A DNA stretch of 64,000 nt, taken from Gemmatimonadota bacterium. GTDB lineage: Bacteria > Gemmatimonadota > Gemmatimonadetes > Gemmatimonadales > GWC2-71-9. The notes beneath the pieces are model-generated. The model was not told the origin of the DNA and searched no databases. It saw only the letters and a list, made by a program, of their open reading frames with translations. A program made the position numbers and the translations under genes. The DNA is taken from contig PNAE01000004.1 in NCBI GenBank assembly GCA_003169895.1, positions 233,186 through 297,185 on the forward strand, given 5' to 3'. This document shows positions 38,220-46,244 of the stretch, one piece after another (the first letter of the stretch is position 1; each line of letters opens with the position of its first letter).

Positions 38220-38417
38220 GCCCGAACTGGCCGGACGGGAAACCGGCCGGCGGCCGGAATGCGGCAGTGCGATGCCTGGACGCCGGAGCTTGCGGAGGTC
38301 CTCATGCAACGCCTCCTCGCCGCGCTGCTGGCGAGACAGTTGGGGTATCGACCCCGATCAAGTGACCGAGGTGTTGGGCGTTGAACACCACACAGAGCGG
38401 AGTCCCCGTTTCACCGT

Positions 38418-38441
38418 TCCCGTCTTACGTTTCACACCCTT
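38418..38441. repeat. solo arm of the 39838 palindromic repeat
   Basis: This stretch begins TCCCGTCTTACGTTTCAC and ends at the base before the dehydratase ATG. It aligns with the right arm of the 39884-39910 repeat (TCCCGCCTCACCTTTCACGC) with few differences. No matching left arm lies nearby. A second CGTTTCAC lies just upstream at 38407-38414. Confidence 0.55.
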
Positions 38442-39407
38442 ATGACACCCCCGCTGATCCCGCCGTCGTTGGACGACATCGACGCGGCACAGGAGCGTAT
38501 CGCCGGCATCGCGCTCCGGACGCCGCTCGTGCCGTTGATGGCGGCACCGGGACCGCCGCGCATCCTCATCAAGCTGGAAAATCTGCAGCCGATCGGCTCG
38601 TTCAAGCTGCGCGGCGCGGCGAACGCGATGACGCTTGCCGGACCCGAAGCGATTGCACGCGGGGTCTACACCGCGAGCGCGGGCAACATGGCCCAGGGAG
38701 TCGCCTGGTGCGCGCGTCAGTTCGACGTGCCATGCCAGGTCGTTGTCCCCGAATCCGTACCCGACGTGAAGCTGCACGCCATCGAGCGACTGGGCGGGAA
38801 GATCGTCAAGGTGCCGTTCGACCAATGGTGGCAGACCATGCTGGATCACCGCTATCCCGGCATGGATGGACTGTTTGTGCACCCGTTCGCCGACGCCGGT
38901 GTGATGGCCGGGAACGCGACCATCGGCCTGGAAGTGCTGGAGGACCAACCGCACGTCGACACGGTGCTGGTGCCTTGGGGCGGTGGCGGCCTGGCCTGCG
39001 GCATCGCGTCAGCCATGCGCGCCGCGAGCCCCGGGACGCGAGTGTACGCGGTCGAGGTTGATACAGCCGCGCCATTGACGGCTTCATTTGCTGCAGGTGC
39101 CGCCGTCACGGTCACGCCGACCAGGAGCTTCATCGACGGCATTGGCGGCAAGAGTGTCTTGGCGGAGATGTGGCCGTTGGCCCGATCGCTGCTTGCCGGC
39201 GTGCTCACGGTCAGTGTCGCCGAAGTGGCCAAGGCCGTGAAGCTGCTCGCCGAGCAGAATCATGTCATTGCCGAGGGCGCGGGTGCGGCGTCAGTCGCAG
39301 CGGCCATGGCAGGTGTTCCGAACCCGGGCACGATCGCATGTATCGTCAGCGGCGGCAATATCGACGCCGCCAAGCTCGCCACCATCCTGGGTGGCGGCGT
39401 CCCCTGA
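38442..39407 (+). CDS. threonine/serine dehydratase, RidA-linked
   Basis: Fold-type II PLP enzyme of 321 residues. The lysine lies in IGSFKLRGAANAM, the phosphate loop in WGGGGLACGI, and the C-terminal strand in IVSGGNID. There is no ACT domain. Dehydration of serine or threonine releases 2-aminoacrylate or 2-aminocrotonate, which the RidA protein encoded 21 bases downstream would hydrolyse; the pairing is biochemically sensible. The gene starts directly after a repeat arm. Compared with the dehydratase at 25821 it has 'LFVHPFADAGVMAGNATIGLEVL' in place of the similar region, showing the two are paralogues, not duplicates. Confidence 0.88.
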   Translation: MTPPLIPPSLDDIDAAQERIAGIALRTPLVPLMAAPGPPRILIKLENLQPIGSFKLRGAANAMTLAGPEAIARGVYTASAGNMAQGVAWCARQFDVPCQVVVPESVPDVKLHAIERLGGKIVKVPFDQWWQTMLDHRYPGMDGLFVHPFADAGVMAGNATIGLEVLEDQPHVDTVLVPWGGGGLACGIASAMRAASPGTRVYAVEVDTAAPLTASFAAGAAVTVTPTRSFIDGIGGKSVLAEMWPLARSLLAGVLTVSVAEVAKAVKLLAEQNHVIAEGAGAASVAAAMAGVPNPGTIACIVSGGNIDAAKLATILGGGVP

Positions 39408-39428
39408 GACACGAATAGCGGAGCGAAT

Positions 39429-39830
39429 ATGTCCGGTGATCCCCGTTCCGATGTCGAGTTTTTCCCGCTGCCTGCAGGGGTACGCCTTCCGTTCTCGGAG
39501 GCCGTGCGAGTGGGCGCGCTGCTCTACCTGTCCGGACAGATGGGCACGGATGCGTCGGGCAAGCTGGTGCCGGGGGGAATCCAGGCCGAAACGCGGCAGA
39601 TCCTCGCCAACGTGCGAGGCGTGCTGGAACGGCACGGTTCCTCGATGGACCGGGTAGTCAAATGCACCGTGATGCTGGCGGACATCGAGGAATGGCCGGC
39701 GATGAATCAGATGTACCTTGAGCATTTCGTGCCGCCGCTACCGGCGCGCAGCGCGTTCGGGGCAAGTGGACTGGCGCTCGGCGGCCGGATCGAACTGGAG
39801 TGCATCGCGACCGTTGGTGAACGCGTGTAG
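39429..39830 (+). CDS. RidA-family enamine/imine deaminase
   Basis: Trimeric YjgF/YER057c/UK114 protein of 133 residues that hydrolyses reactive 2-aminoacrylate and related imines. Family features: LYLSGQMGTDASGKLV, the ETRQILANVRGVLERHGSS helix, and the catalytic arginine in LPARSAFGASGLALGGRIELECIA. It follows the threonine/serine dehydratase by 21 bases on the same strand, matching its role of removing that enzyme's toxic intermediate. A palindromic repeat begins 8 bases after the stop. Confidence 0.93.
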   Translation: MSGDPRSDVEFFPLPAGVRLPFSEAVRVGALLYLSGQMGTDASGKLVPGGIQAETRQILANVRGVLERHGSSMDRVVKCTVMLADIEEWPAMNQMYLEHFVPPLPARSAFGASGLALGGRIELECIATVGERV

Positions 39831-39837
39831 ATCGCTC

Positions 39838-39910
39838 ACCCAAGGCGTGAAAGGTGAGACGGGATCTCCAAACTGTGTCGTGGTCCCGCCTCACCTTTCA
39901 CGCCTTGGGT
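39838..39910. repeat. 27-bp imperfect inverted repeat after ridA
   Basis: Arms 39838-39864 and 39884-39910 pair in 26 of 27 positions around a 19-base loop. Each arm contains GTGAAAGGTGAGACGGGA or its complement. It follows the ridA stop and may terminate that transcript. The same unit occurs as a solo arm at 38418, so it looks like a dispersed element rather than only a terminator. Confidence 0.85.
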
Positions 39911-39987
39911 CCGGGGCCGGCATCGCCGTGCGGCGTTATCTTGCGTTCCGCCCACTTCGGCTCCGCCCATCCACCGGGACCGCCAAA

Positions 39988-40371
39988 ATGCTCCATCCCA
40001 CCAAGTACGTCTGGAACGACATTGCGCTCGAGCCGCTGTCACCGCTCCTGTCGCGAAAGCTGGTGCATAGCGACCGGATCATGCTGGCGCAGGTGTTTCT
40101 CAAGAGCGGTTGCATCGTCCCGGCACACGAACATCACAACGAACAGGCGACGTACATTCTCGAGGGCTGTCTGCGCTTCTGGCTCGGCGCCACCGCCGAC
40201 GCGCCCGGCGACGTGTACACGGACATTCACGCTGGTGAAGTGCTGCTGATTCCCGGCGGCATGCGGCACCGTGCCGAGGCGCTCGAGGACACGCTCGACC
40301 TGGATGTGTTCACGCCGCCTCGCCAGGACTGGATCGACAAGACCGACGCCTACCTGCGGGAGAAGAAGTAG
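39988..40371 (+). CDS. cupin-domain protein
   Basis: Single-domain cupin of 127 residues. Cupin motif 1 is PAHEHHNEQATYILEG (three His and one Glu as metal ligands) and motif 2 is GEVLLIPGGMRHRAEA. Both metal-binding histidine sets are intact, so it likely binds Fe, Mn, Ni or Zn. Small cupins act as dioxygenases, isomerases or regulators; the substrate is unknown. The SDR gene starts one base after its stop, so they form an operon and may handle the same substrate. Confidence 0.85.
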   Translation: MLHPTKYVWNDIALEPLSPLLSRKLVHSDRIMLAQVFLKSGCIVPAHEHHNEQATYILEGCLRFWLGATADAPGDVYTDIHAGEVLLIPGGMRHRAEALEDTLDLDVFTPPRQDWIDKTDAYLREKK

Positions 40372-40372
40372 G

Positions 40373-41161
40373 GTGGACCTGGGTCTGCGCGGCAAAATCG
40401 CCCTGGTGTGTGGTGGCAGCCGCGGCATCGGGTTCGCCGCGGCCGAGGATCTCGCCCGGGAGGGCGCGTTGGTGACGATCTGCGCACGCGACGCTGGGGC
40501 ACTGGCTGGCGCGCGTGACCGGTTGGCGCGCGTCGGTGCCGAGGTGGGAACCATAGCGGCAGATCTCAGCACGCCGGACGGCGTTGCCGCGGCCGTCGCC
40601 GCGGTGCGGGAACAGCACAACCACGTCGACGTCCTGATAACGAATACCGGCGGGCCGCCGACGAGCACGGCGCTCGGCGCGGATTGGGGGATGTGGCAAC
40701 GCGCGGTCGACTTGCTGCTGCGCAGCGCCGTGGAACTGACCCGCGCGTTCGTGCCCGGCATGCAGGAGCGAAGGTGGGGCCGGGTCATCGGTATCACGTC
40801 GTTGGCGGTGAAGCAGCCAGTGCCGTCTCTGGTGCTTTCGAACAGCCTGCGCGCGGCGGTCACCGGGTATTACCGCACCCTCGCCGACGAGGTGGCGCCT
40901 GACGGAGTCACCGTCAACACCGTTCTTCCCGGTTACACTGAGACCGAGCGACTGGTCGGACTTGCGGAAGCAACGAGCGCCCGGACAGGGGAATCGCATG
41001 AAGCGGTGTATGAGCAGTGGCGTGCGGTGACGCCGGCACGGAGGCTTGGCCGGCCGGATGAAGTCGCCGCGATGATCACGTTTCTAGCGTCGGGTCGCGC
41101 CGGGTTCGTGACTGGACAAGCGATCTGCGTCGATGGCGGTGCGGTAAGGACGTTGCTGTGA
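40373..41161 (+). CDS. SDR-family oxidoreductase without the usual Tyr-Lys pair
   Basis: Short-chain dehydrogenase fold of 262 residues from GTG 40373. NAD(P) motif CGGSRGIGFAAAEDL and NTGG are present. After the catalytic-region serine (GITSLAVKQP) the position of YxxxK reads LVLSN, so Tyr and Lys are missing. A recognised BKR-like SDR subgroup has this LVLSN segment and lacks the canonical tetrad, so catalysis may be different or absent. C-terminal region: GYTETERLVGL and the SGRAGFVTGQAICVDGG closing segment. It is coupled to the cupin gene. Confidence 0.85.
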   Translation: MDLGLRGKIALVCGGSRGIGFAAAEDLAREGALVTICARDAGALAGARDRLARVGAEVGTIAADLSTPDGVAAAVAAVREQHNHVDVLITNTGGPPTSTALGADWGMWQRAVDLLLRSAVELTRAFVPGMQERRWGRVIGITSLAVKQPVPSLVLSNSLRAAVTGYYRTLADEVAPDGVTVNTVLPGYTETERLVGLAEATSARTGESHEAVYEQWRAVTPARRLGRPDEVAAMITFLASGRAGFVTGQAICVDGGAVRTLL

Positions 41162-41163
41162 TC

Positions 41164-41307
41164 TGTCCTCCTGAGCGGAGTGAGCGCAGCGCGCTCACGA
41201 AGTCGAAGGACCTCGGCTCCGCTTGCGAAGGGGTGGTGTTTTGGCCCGATCCGAGGTCCTGCGACTGCGCGGCTGCGGCTGCGGCAGCCGCTCCGCTCAG
41301 GATGACA
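41164..41307. repeat. two-module inverted repeat (CCTGAGCGGAG family)
   Basis: An outer pair (41164-41180 with 41291-41307) matches at 16 of 17 positions and an inner pair (41201-41216 with 41251-41266) at 15 of 16. The core TGTCATCCTGAGCGGAG with GAAGGACCTCGG resembles a repeat widely seen between genes in several bacterial phyla. It fills nearly the whole gap between the SDR gene and the aminotransferase, which are on the same strand, and would fold into a long branched hairpin. Confidence 0.8.
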
Positions 41308-41329
41308 CCCAGCGTGGGGAGGAGTGCAA

Positions 41330-42277
41330 ATGGCCCGCCTGACTGAGACCGACTGGATCTGGCACGACGGTGGGTTCGTCGCATGGAAGGACGCCCAGGT
41401 CCACGTGCTGAGCCATTCGATGCAGTTCGGCTCATCTATCTTCGAGGGCATTCGGTGCTACAAGACGCCGAATGGCCCCGCAATCTTCCGGCTGCAGGAT
41501 CATTTGCGGCGAATGGTCAACTCGTGCCGGATCTATCGCATCGAGCTGCCCTACACTGTCGACCAGCTGGTGGCCGCGTGCTGCGAGCTCGTGCAACGAA
41601 ACGCCGTCGATTCGTGCTACATCCGGCCCATGGTCGTGCGCGGATACGGCGCCGCCGGCATGGTTCCCTTCGACTCGCCGGTCGAGGTCTACATCCCGTG
41701 CTGGCCGTGGGGCGCCTATCTCGGCGATCATGCGCTCGAGAATGGCGTCGACGCCTGCGTCTCCAGCTGGCACCGGGTCGCGCCCAATACCATTCCTGCC
41801 GCCGCCAAGGTCGCCGGCAACTATCTCGGCGGTCAACTCATCAAGATGGAGGCGCTCGCGAACGGATTCGGTGAAGCGATCGCGCTCGGGCCCGGCGGGA
41901 TGCTCAGCGAAGGATCCGGTCAGAACGTGTTCGTCGTACAGAACGGCACGCTGTTCACGCCGCCGATTGATGGAACGCTGCTGACGGGCATCACGCGCGC
42001 GAGCGTGCTGACGCTCGCCCGCGACGCCGGAATTCCGGTCGAGGAACGCCCGCTGGCGCGCGAGATACTCTACATGGCCGACGAGGTGTTCTTCAGCGGG
42101 ACGGCTTCGGAAGTGACCCCGGTGCGCAGCGTCGACCGTATCACCGTTGGGAGTGGCGAGCGCGGCCCCATCACGGCCCGGCTCCAGCGCGAGTACCTCG
42201 ACCTTGCCACCGGTGTGATCGCAGACCGGCATGGCTGGCTCACGCAAGTACGCGCCAAGGCGACAGCCGCAGCATGA
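41330..42277 (+). CDS. ilvE: branched-chain amino acid aminotransferase
   Basis: Class IV PLP aminotransferase of 315 residues catalysing the last step of Ile, Leu and Val synthesis. The ATG at 41330 follows GGAGGAG (41318-41324). Family marks are WIWHDGGFVAWKDAQVHVLSH, FGSSIFEGIRCY, the PLP lysine in AAAKVAGNYLGG, and EVFFSGTASEVTPVR near the C-terminus. All match IlvE rather than D-amino-acid transaminase. Its stop overlaps the start of a large exported protein by ATGA, an unexpected partner for a biosynthetic enzyme. Confidence 0.94.
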   Translation: MARLTETDWIWHDGGFVAWKDAQVHVLSHSMQFGSSIFEGIRCYKTPNGPAIFRLQDHLRRMVNSCRIYRIELPYTVDQLVAACCELVQRNAVDSCYIRPMVVRGYGAAGMVPFDSPVEVYIPCWPWGAYLGDHALENGVDACVSSWHRVAPNTIPAAAKVAGNYLGGQLIKMEALANGFGEAIALGPGGMLSEGSGQNVFVVQNGTLFTPPIDGTLLTGITRASVLTLARDAGIPVEERPLAREILYMADEVFFSGTASEVTPVRSVDRITVGSGERGPITARLQREYLDLATGVIADRHGWLTQVRAKATAAA

Positions 42278-44964
42278 CCCCGCGGGGCTGGCTGCTGGCC
42301 GCGATCGGGTGTGTCGCCGTGCTTGTCGCCGCTGCAGCCCTCGTCGTCAAGCAGCATCGCGATGACAGCCCGTGGACGGTTCATCCCGCGACCGTGCACC
42401 GCGCGGCCGCTGCGGATGTGTCGCCGAGTCTTGCGGCGCTCGCGATGCGCGCCCGGGCCAACGGCGGTGGCATGGCGGCGGGTGGTGCCGGCCAAGACGC
42501 TCGTGCTGCGGGCGTATATCCGCCGGACCCTGAGCACGCCGATACTGCGGGCGAGGCGCCGACACAGACTCGCCAGCCGGCCCCCGGAGCGAAGATCGAA
42601 CAACGGTCGCCGGGACCACATCCGGCGCTGCCGGTCATCGCCAGCTTCGACGGTCTTGGCTGGGGATTTACCGGTCCGCAAGGGGCGGGACGGCGGTTGG
42701 GGAACCCGTCGGACAACACGCTTGCCGTGGGACCGAACCACATCGTGCAGATCGTCAACGGCGGCATGGCGGTGTTCACCAAGAAGGGCGCAATGTTCGA
42801 CACCACGGGCAAGGTCCTCTACGGCCCGATGCGCAGCAATGCGGTGTTCACCGGGTTCGGCGGTCCGTGCGACACGCGCAATAGTGGTGATGCCGTAGTG
42901 CGATACGACCAGCTCGCCCACCGGTGGCTTTATGTGCTCCCGGTGTTCACGGCGGACACGACGGCGCCGGTGGCGCTTGGTCGAGTCAGCCGCCCAGGGC
43001 AGAGCGGCCAGCCGGGCGAGCCGGGACCACCCGGGCTGATCAACACACCGGCGCCACCGCCGCCGCCACCACCACCGCTGCCGCGTGGTACCGGTGGGCC
43101 CCGCGGCGCCGGCGGGTTGCGGCCCAGTGGCCCCTACTCGATGTGCTACGCGGTCAGCGTCGGGCCCGATCCGCTGGGCCCCTACTATCGCTACGAGTTC
43201 CTGCGCCCCCTCTTCCCGGACTACCCGCGGCCCGCAGTCTGGCCCGACGGCTACTACGTCCCGAGCAGCACCAGCGACAACTTCATTCAAAAACACTTCT
43301 GTGTCGCTGACCGCAACAAGATGCTGGTCGGGCTCGCGGCGACGGAACAGTGCATCATCATCGACAACGTGAACTTCCTCAACAACGCCGACATCGACGG
43401 CCAGGGCACGCCGCCCCTCGGCGCGCCGAATATCGTCCTCGCAGCCGGCGGCGCGCAGCTGCACAGCATCTTCGAGGACGACGCCATTTACGCGTGGCAG
43501 TTCCATGTCGACTGGGACAACCCGGCCAATACGGGCGTGAGCGGGCCTGTCAGGATTCCGGTTGCGCCGTATCACTACCTCTGCAACGGACAGCTGACGA
43601 AGTGCGTGCCGCAGCCCGACACCGCTACCCGGCTCGACGCGCAGGGAGACAAGCTGATGCAGCGGGTCGTGTACCGGAACACCAACGGGCACGAGTCCAT
43701 CCTGGCGCTGCATTCGGTCAATACGGCGGCCGGCGGTGGTGGTGTGCGCTGGTACGAGTTCCGGCTCGACGCACGTCGCGACCCGGTGCTGTATCAACAG
43801 GGCACGTACGCGCCGGACAGCCTGTTTCGCTGGATGGGCAGCATTGACATGGATCGTCAGGGTAATATCGGGATCGGGTATTCGTTTGGTGGCGGCAGCA
43901 ACTTTCCCGGCCAGCGGTTCGCCGCCCGACTTGCCAATGATCCACCGGGCCAACTGGGCTTTCGTGAAACGGTGCTGGTGCAAGGCGAAGCCTCGCAGAA
44001 GGGTCCCACCCGCTGGGAGGATTACACTACAACAGCAATGGACCCAACCGACGACTGCACGTTCTGGTATGTCGGCGACTATGTGAAACAGGGTGCTCCG
44101 AGCTATTCGACCAGGATCGGGGCGTTTCGCGTGCCGGGATGCATGCGGGCTTCCATCACCGGCACTACGTATCTCGATCTCAATCACAATGGCGTTCGCG
44201 ACGGTGGCGAGCCTGGACTGGCCGGCTGGCTGGTCGAGATCTCCGGTGCGCAGTCGATGCGGCTGAAGACGGATGCGAGCGGTGGCTTCAGCCGGGAATT
44301 TCCGGCTGATCCCACCTATGGTGGAGTCGATTACGTCGTGTCCTCACCGGCGGCCACTCGGGGCGGTTGGGCGGCGACGGAACGGCCTTCGTCGAGAACG
44401 CCGGGTGGTCGGGTGGTCCCGATCGGTGCGGGCTACCGCGTTCACATGCGGGATCTGGACTATGTGACCGGCGTGGACTTTGGACGTGTGTGTGTCGTGG
44501 CTGGTCGCGGCGGCCACGAGGCCGTGTTCTGGACGAGCGACAAGGGCAGGGCGGTGCTTGCGACGCACGACTCGGCGTGGCGCCTGCTGATCGACAGTAC
44601 CTTGCGGCTGGTCGGGGACACGTCGCGATTCAGCGTACCCCGCCAGGGAGCCGAGGCGTATGATCAACTGCGACGGTGGTTGTTGCGTACCCGATCGGGA
44701 AGCGCGGGCGTTCGCGAATCGGCCGCACTTGCGGTCACCGGGCTGAACGTGGCATTCGGCGGGCTGAATGGCGGTGCGACGATCAACGATCCGGTGGCGC
44801 ATGAATGGACCGCAATCAGCGCGCTAATCGCGCGGGTGAACGGGCTGATCTCAGTCCATCCTGACAGCGCGACGGAAGCGTATACCCACTTGCTCGATGG
44901 GGTGAACGGCAATCGCCTGCAGATGACGCCGTCCACCCCCGCCGGATGTCCCCCGCCGTTCTAG
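42274..44964 (+). CDS. large exported protein with collagen-like and SdrD_B-like segments
   Basis: The 896-residue protein has a signal-anchor (about 4-25). The unassigned globular region begins near residue 120 (SFDGLGWGFTGPQGAGRR; LAVGPNHIVQIVNGGMAVF) and resembles proteins that repeat 'GPNHIVQ' motifs. An insert near residues 245-285 holds Gly-x-Pro triplets (GQPGEPGPPGL) and an eight-proline run, a short collagen-like stretch. An SdrD_B-like unit follows at about 625-690 (GTTYLDLNHNGVRDGGEPGL). The C-terminus ends TPAGCPPPF. It is coupled to ilvE and convergent with amtB, whose stop it overlaps. No family name is secure; surface attachment is likely. Confidence 0.7.
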   Translation: MTPRGWLLAAIGCVAVLVAAAALVVKQHRDDSPWTVHPATVHRAAAADVSPSLAALAMRARANGGGMAAGGAGQDARAAGVYPPDPEHADTAGEAPTQTRQPAPGAKIEQRSPGPHPALPVIASFDGLGWGFTGPQGAGRRLGNPSDNTLAVGPNHIVQIVNGGMAVFTKKGAMFDTTGKVLYGPMRSNAVFTGFGGPCDTRNSGDAVVRYDQLAHRWLYVLPVFTADTTAPVALGRVSRPGQSGQPGEPGPPGLINTPAPPPPPPPPLPRGTGGPRGAGGLRPSGPYSMCYAVSVGPDPLGPYYRYEFLRPLFPDYPRPAVWPDGYYVPSSTSDNFIQKHFCVADRNKMLVGLAATEQCIIIDNVNFLNNADIDGQGTPPLGAPNIVLAAGGAQLHSIFEDDAIYAWQFHVDWDNPANTGVSGPVRIPVAPYHYLCNGQLTKCVPQPDTATRLDAQGDKLMQRVVYRNTNGHESILALHSVNTAAGGGGVRWYEFRLDARRDPVLYQQGTYAPDSLFRWMGSIDMDRQGNIGIGYSFGGGSNFPGQRFAARLANDPPGQLGFRETVLVQGEASQKGPTRWEDYTTTAMDPTDDCTFWYVGDYVKQGAPSYSTRIGAFRVPGCMRASITGTTYLDLNHNGVRDGGEPGLAGWLVEISGAQSMRLKTDASGGFSREFPADPTYGGVDYVVSSPAATRGGWAATERPSSRTPGGRVVPIGAGYRVHMRDLDYVTGVDFGRVCVVAGRGGHEAVFWTSDKGRAVLATHDSAWRLLIDSTLRLVGDTSRFSVPRQGAEAYDQLRRWLLRTRSGSAGVRESAALAVTGLNVAFGGLNGGATINDPVAHEWTAISALIARVNGLISVHPDSATEAYTHLLDGVNGNRLQMTPSTPAGCPPPF

Positions 44965-46199
44965 ATATAGGCTCGCTCGCCGTGCAGCGTCTGATCGAGC
45001 CCCGCCTCCTCGTCGGCTGGTGACACCTTCACCGGCGTGATTCGGTTGATCGCGGCCAGCATGACGTACGTGAACCCGAATGCATAGAGCGCTGCGCCGA
45101 GCACCGCGGCAATCTCCGTCACCGCGAACGACGCGTCACCATTCATCAGTCCGTTGGCGCCGCCATCCGGGTTGACCGCCTTCACGGCGAACAGGCCAAG
45201 CGAGATCACACCCACCACGCCGCCCACACCATGCACCCCCCAGACGTCGAGGGCATCATCCCACTGCAGCCGGTTCTTGAGCCAGATGGCGTAATAGCAG
45301 ATCAGGCTTGCCAGCACGCCGATGAGGATGGCGGTCGCGGTTGTGACATAACCCGCGGCAGGTGTTACTGCGGCGAGTCCGGCGATTGATCCGGTGAGGA
45401 GCCCCACGAACTTGGGCTTCTTTTCGATCGTCCACGCGAGTACCAGCCATGTTATTGCCGCGAACGACGCGGCGACATCGGTGTTGAGAAACGCCTGCGA
45501 CGTGACCGGGTCGACCTTGAGTTCACTCCCGGCGTTGAAGCCGTACCAGCCGAACCAGAGCAGCCCCGTGCCGAGGGCGACGAGCGGAATGCTGTGCAAG
45601 CCCGGATCCTGCACCCGCCGTTTTCCCACGTAGAACACCGCCGCGAGCGCTGCGAAGCCGGCCGTTGCGTGGACCACAATGCCGCCGGCAAAGTCCAGCA
45701 CGCCGTGCTTCTGCAGGATGCCGCCGCCCCATACCATATGCGCGATCGGGAAGTACACGAGCAGCAGCCAGGCCACCAGGAACATCAGGTACGCCTTGAA
45801 CGTGACGCGGTTGGCGAACGCGCCGGTGATCAGGGCCGGGGTGATCTGCGCGAACATCATCTGATACGCCACGAATACGATCAGCGGGATCGTGGGCGAG
45901 CCGGGAAACGGTGTGGTGGGCGTCAGGCCGTGAAGAAAGGCGAGGTGGAAGTTGCCGATCACGCCGCCGATGTCGGGATTGACGGCGTCGCCGTAACTGC
46001 CGCTGAAGCACATCGAGTAGCCAACGGCGACCCAGAGCACGGTCGTCACACCCATCGATACGAAGCTCTGGATCATGATGGCGAGCACATTCTTGCGGCC
46101 CACCAGCCCGCCGTAGAAGAAGGCGAGCCCGGGTGTCATCAGCATGACCAAGCTGGTCGAGACCAGCATGAACGCGATGTTACCGGTGTCCCAGTGCAT
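44961..46199 (-). CDS. amtB: ammonium transporter AmtB
   Basis: Trimeric inner-membrane ammonium channel of 412 residues with eleven spans. The pore twin histidines are His177 (DFAGGIVVHATAG) and His323 (WGVHGVGG), with the ammonium-site Asp169. The cytoplasmic tail SPADEEAGLDQTLHGERAY contains the segment that docks PII proteins. Unlike most amtB genes there is no glnK beside it. CGGAG precedes the ATG. Its stop overlaps that of the exported protein on the other strand by three bases. Confidence 0.95.
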   Translation of the reverse strand: MHWDTGNIAFMLVSTSLVMLMTPGLAFFYGGLVGRKNVLAIMIQSFVSMGVTTVLWVAVGYSMCFSGSYGDAVNPDIGGVIGNFHLAFLHGLTPTTPFPGSPTIPLIVFVAYQMMFAQITPALITGAFANRVTFKAYLMFLVAWLLLVYFPIAHMVWGGGILQKHGVLDFAGGIVVHATAGFAALAAVFYVGKRRVQDPGLHSIPLVALGTGLLWFGWYGFNAGSELKVDPVTSQAFLNTDVAASFAAITWLVLAWTIEKKPKFVGLLTGSIAGLAAVTPAAGYVTTATAILIGVLASLICYYAIWLKNRLQWDDALDVWGVHGVGGVVGVISLGLFAVKAVNPDGGANGLMNGDASFAVTEIAAVLGAALYAFGFTYVMLAAINRITPVKVSPADEEAGLDQTLHGERAYI

Positions 46200-46244
46200 C
46201 CGAGCTCCGTGTGCGAGTCTGGCCGCTCCCCGTGTGTTCGGCTG

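Noticed and set aside
42070..44187. 705-codon minus-strand open frame
   Set aside because: Antisense shadow of the exported protein and ilvE; composition is biased and no motif is seen.
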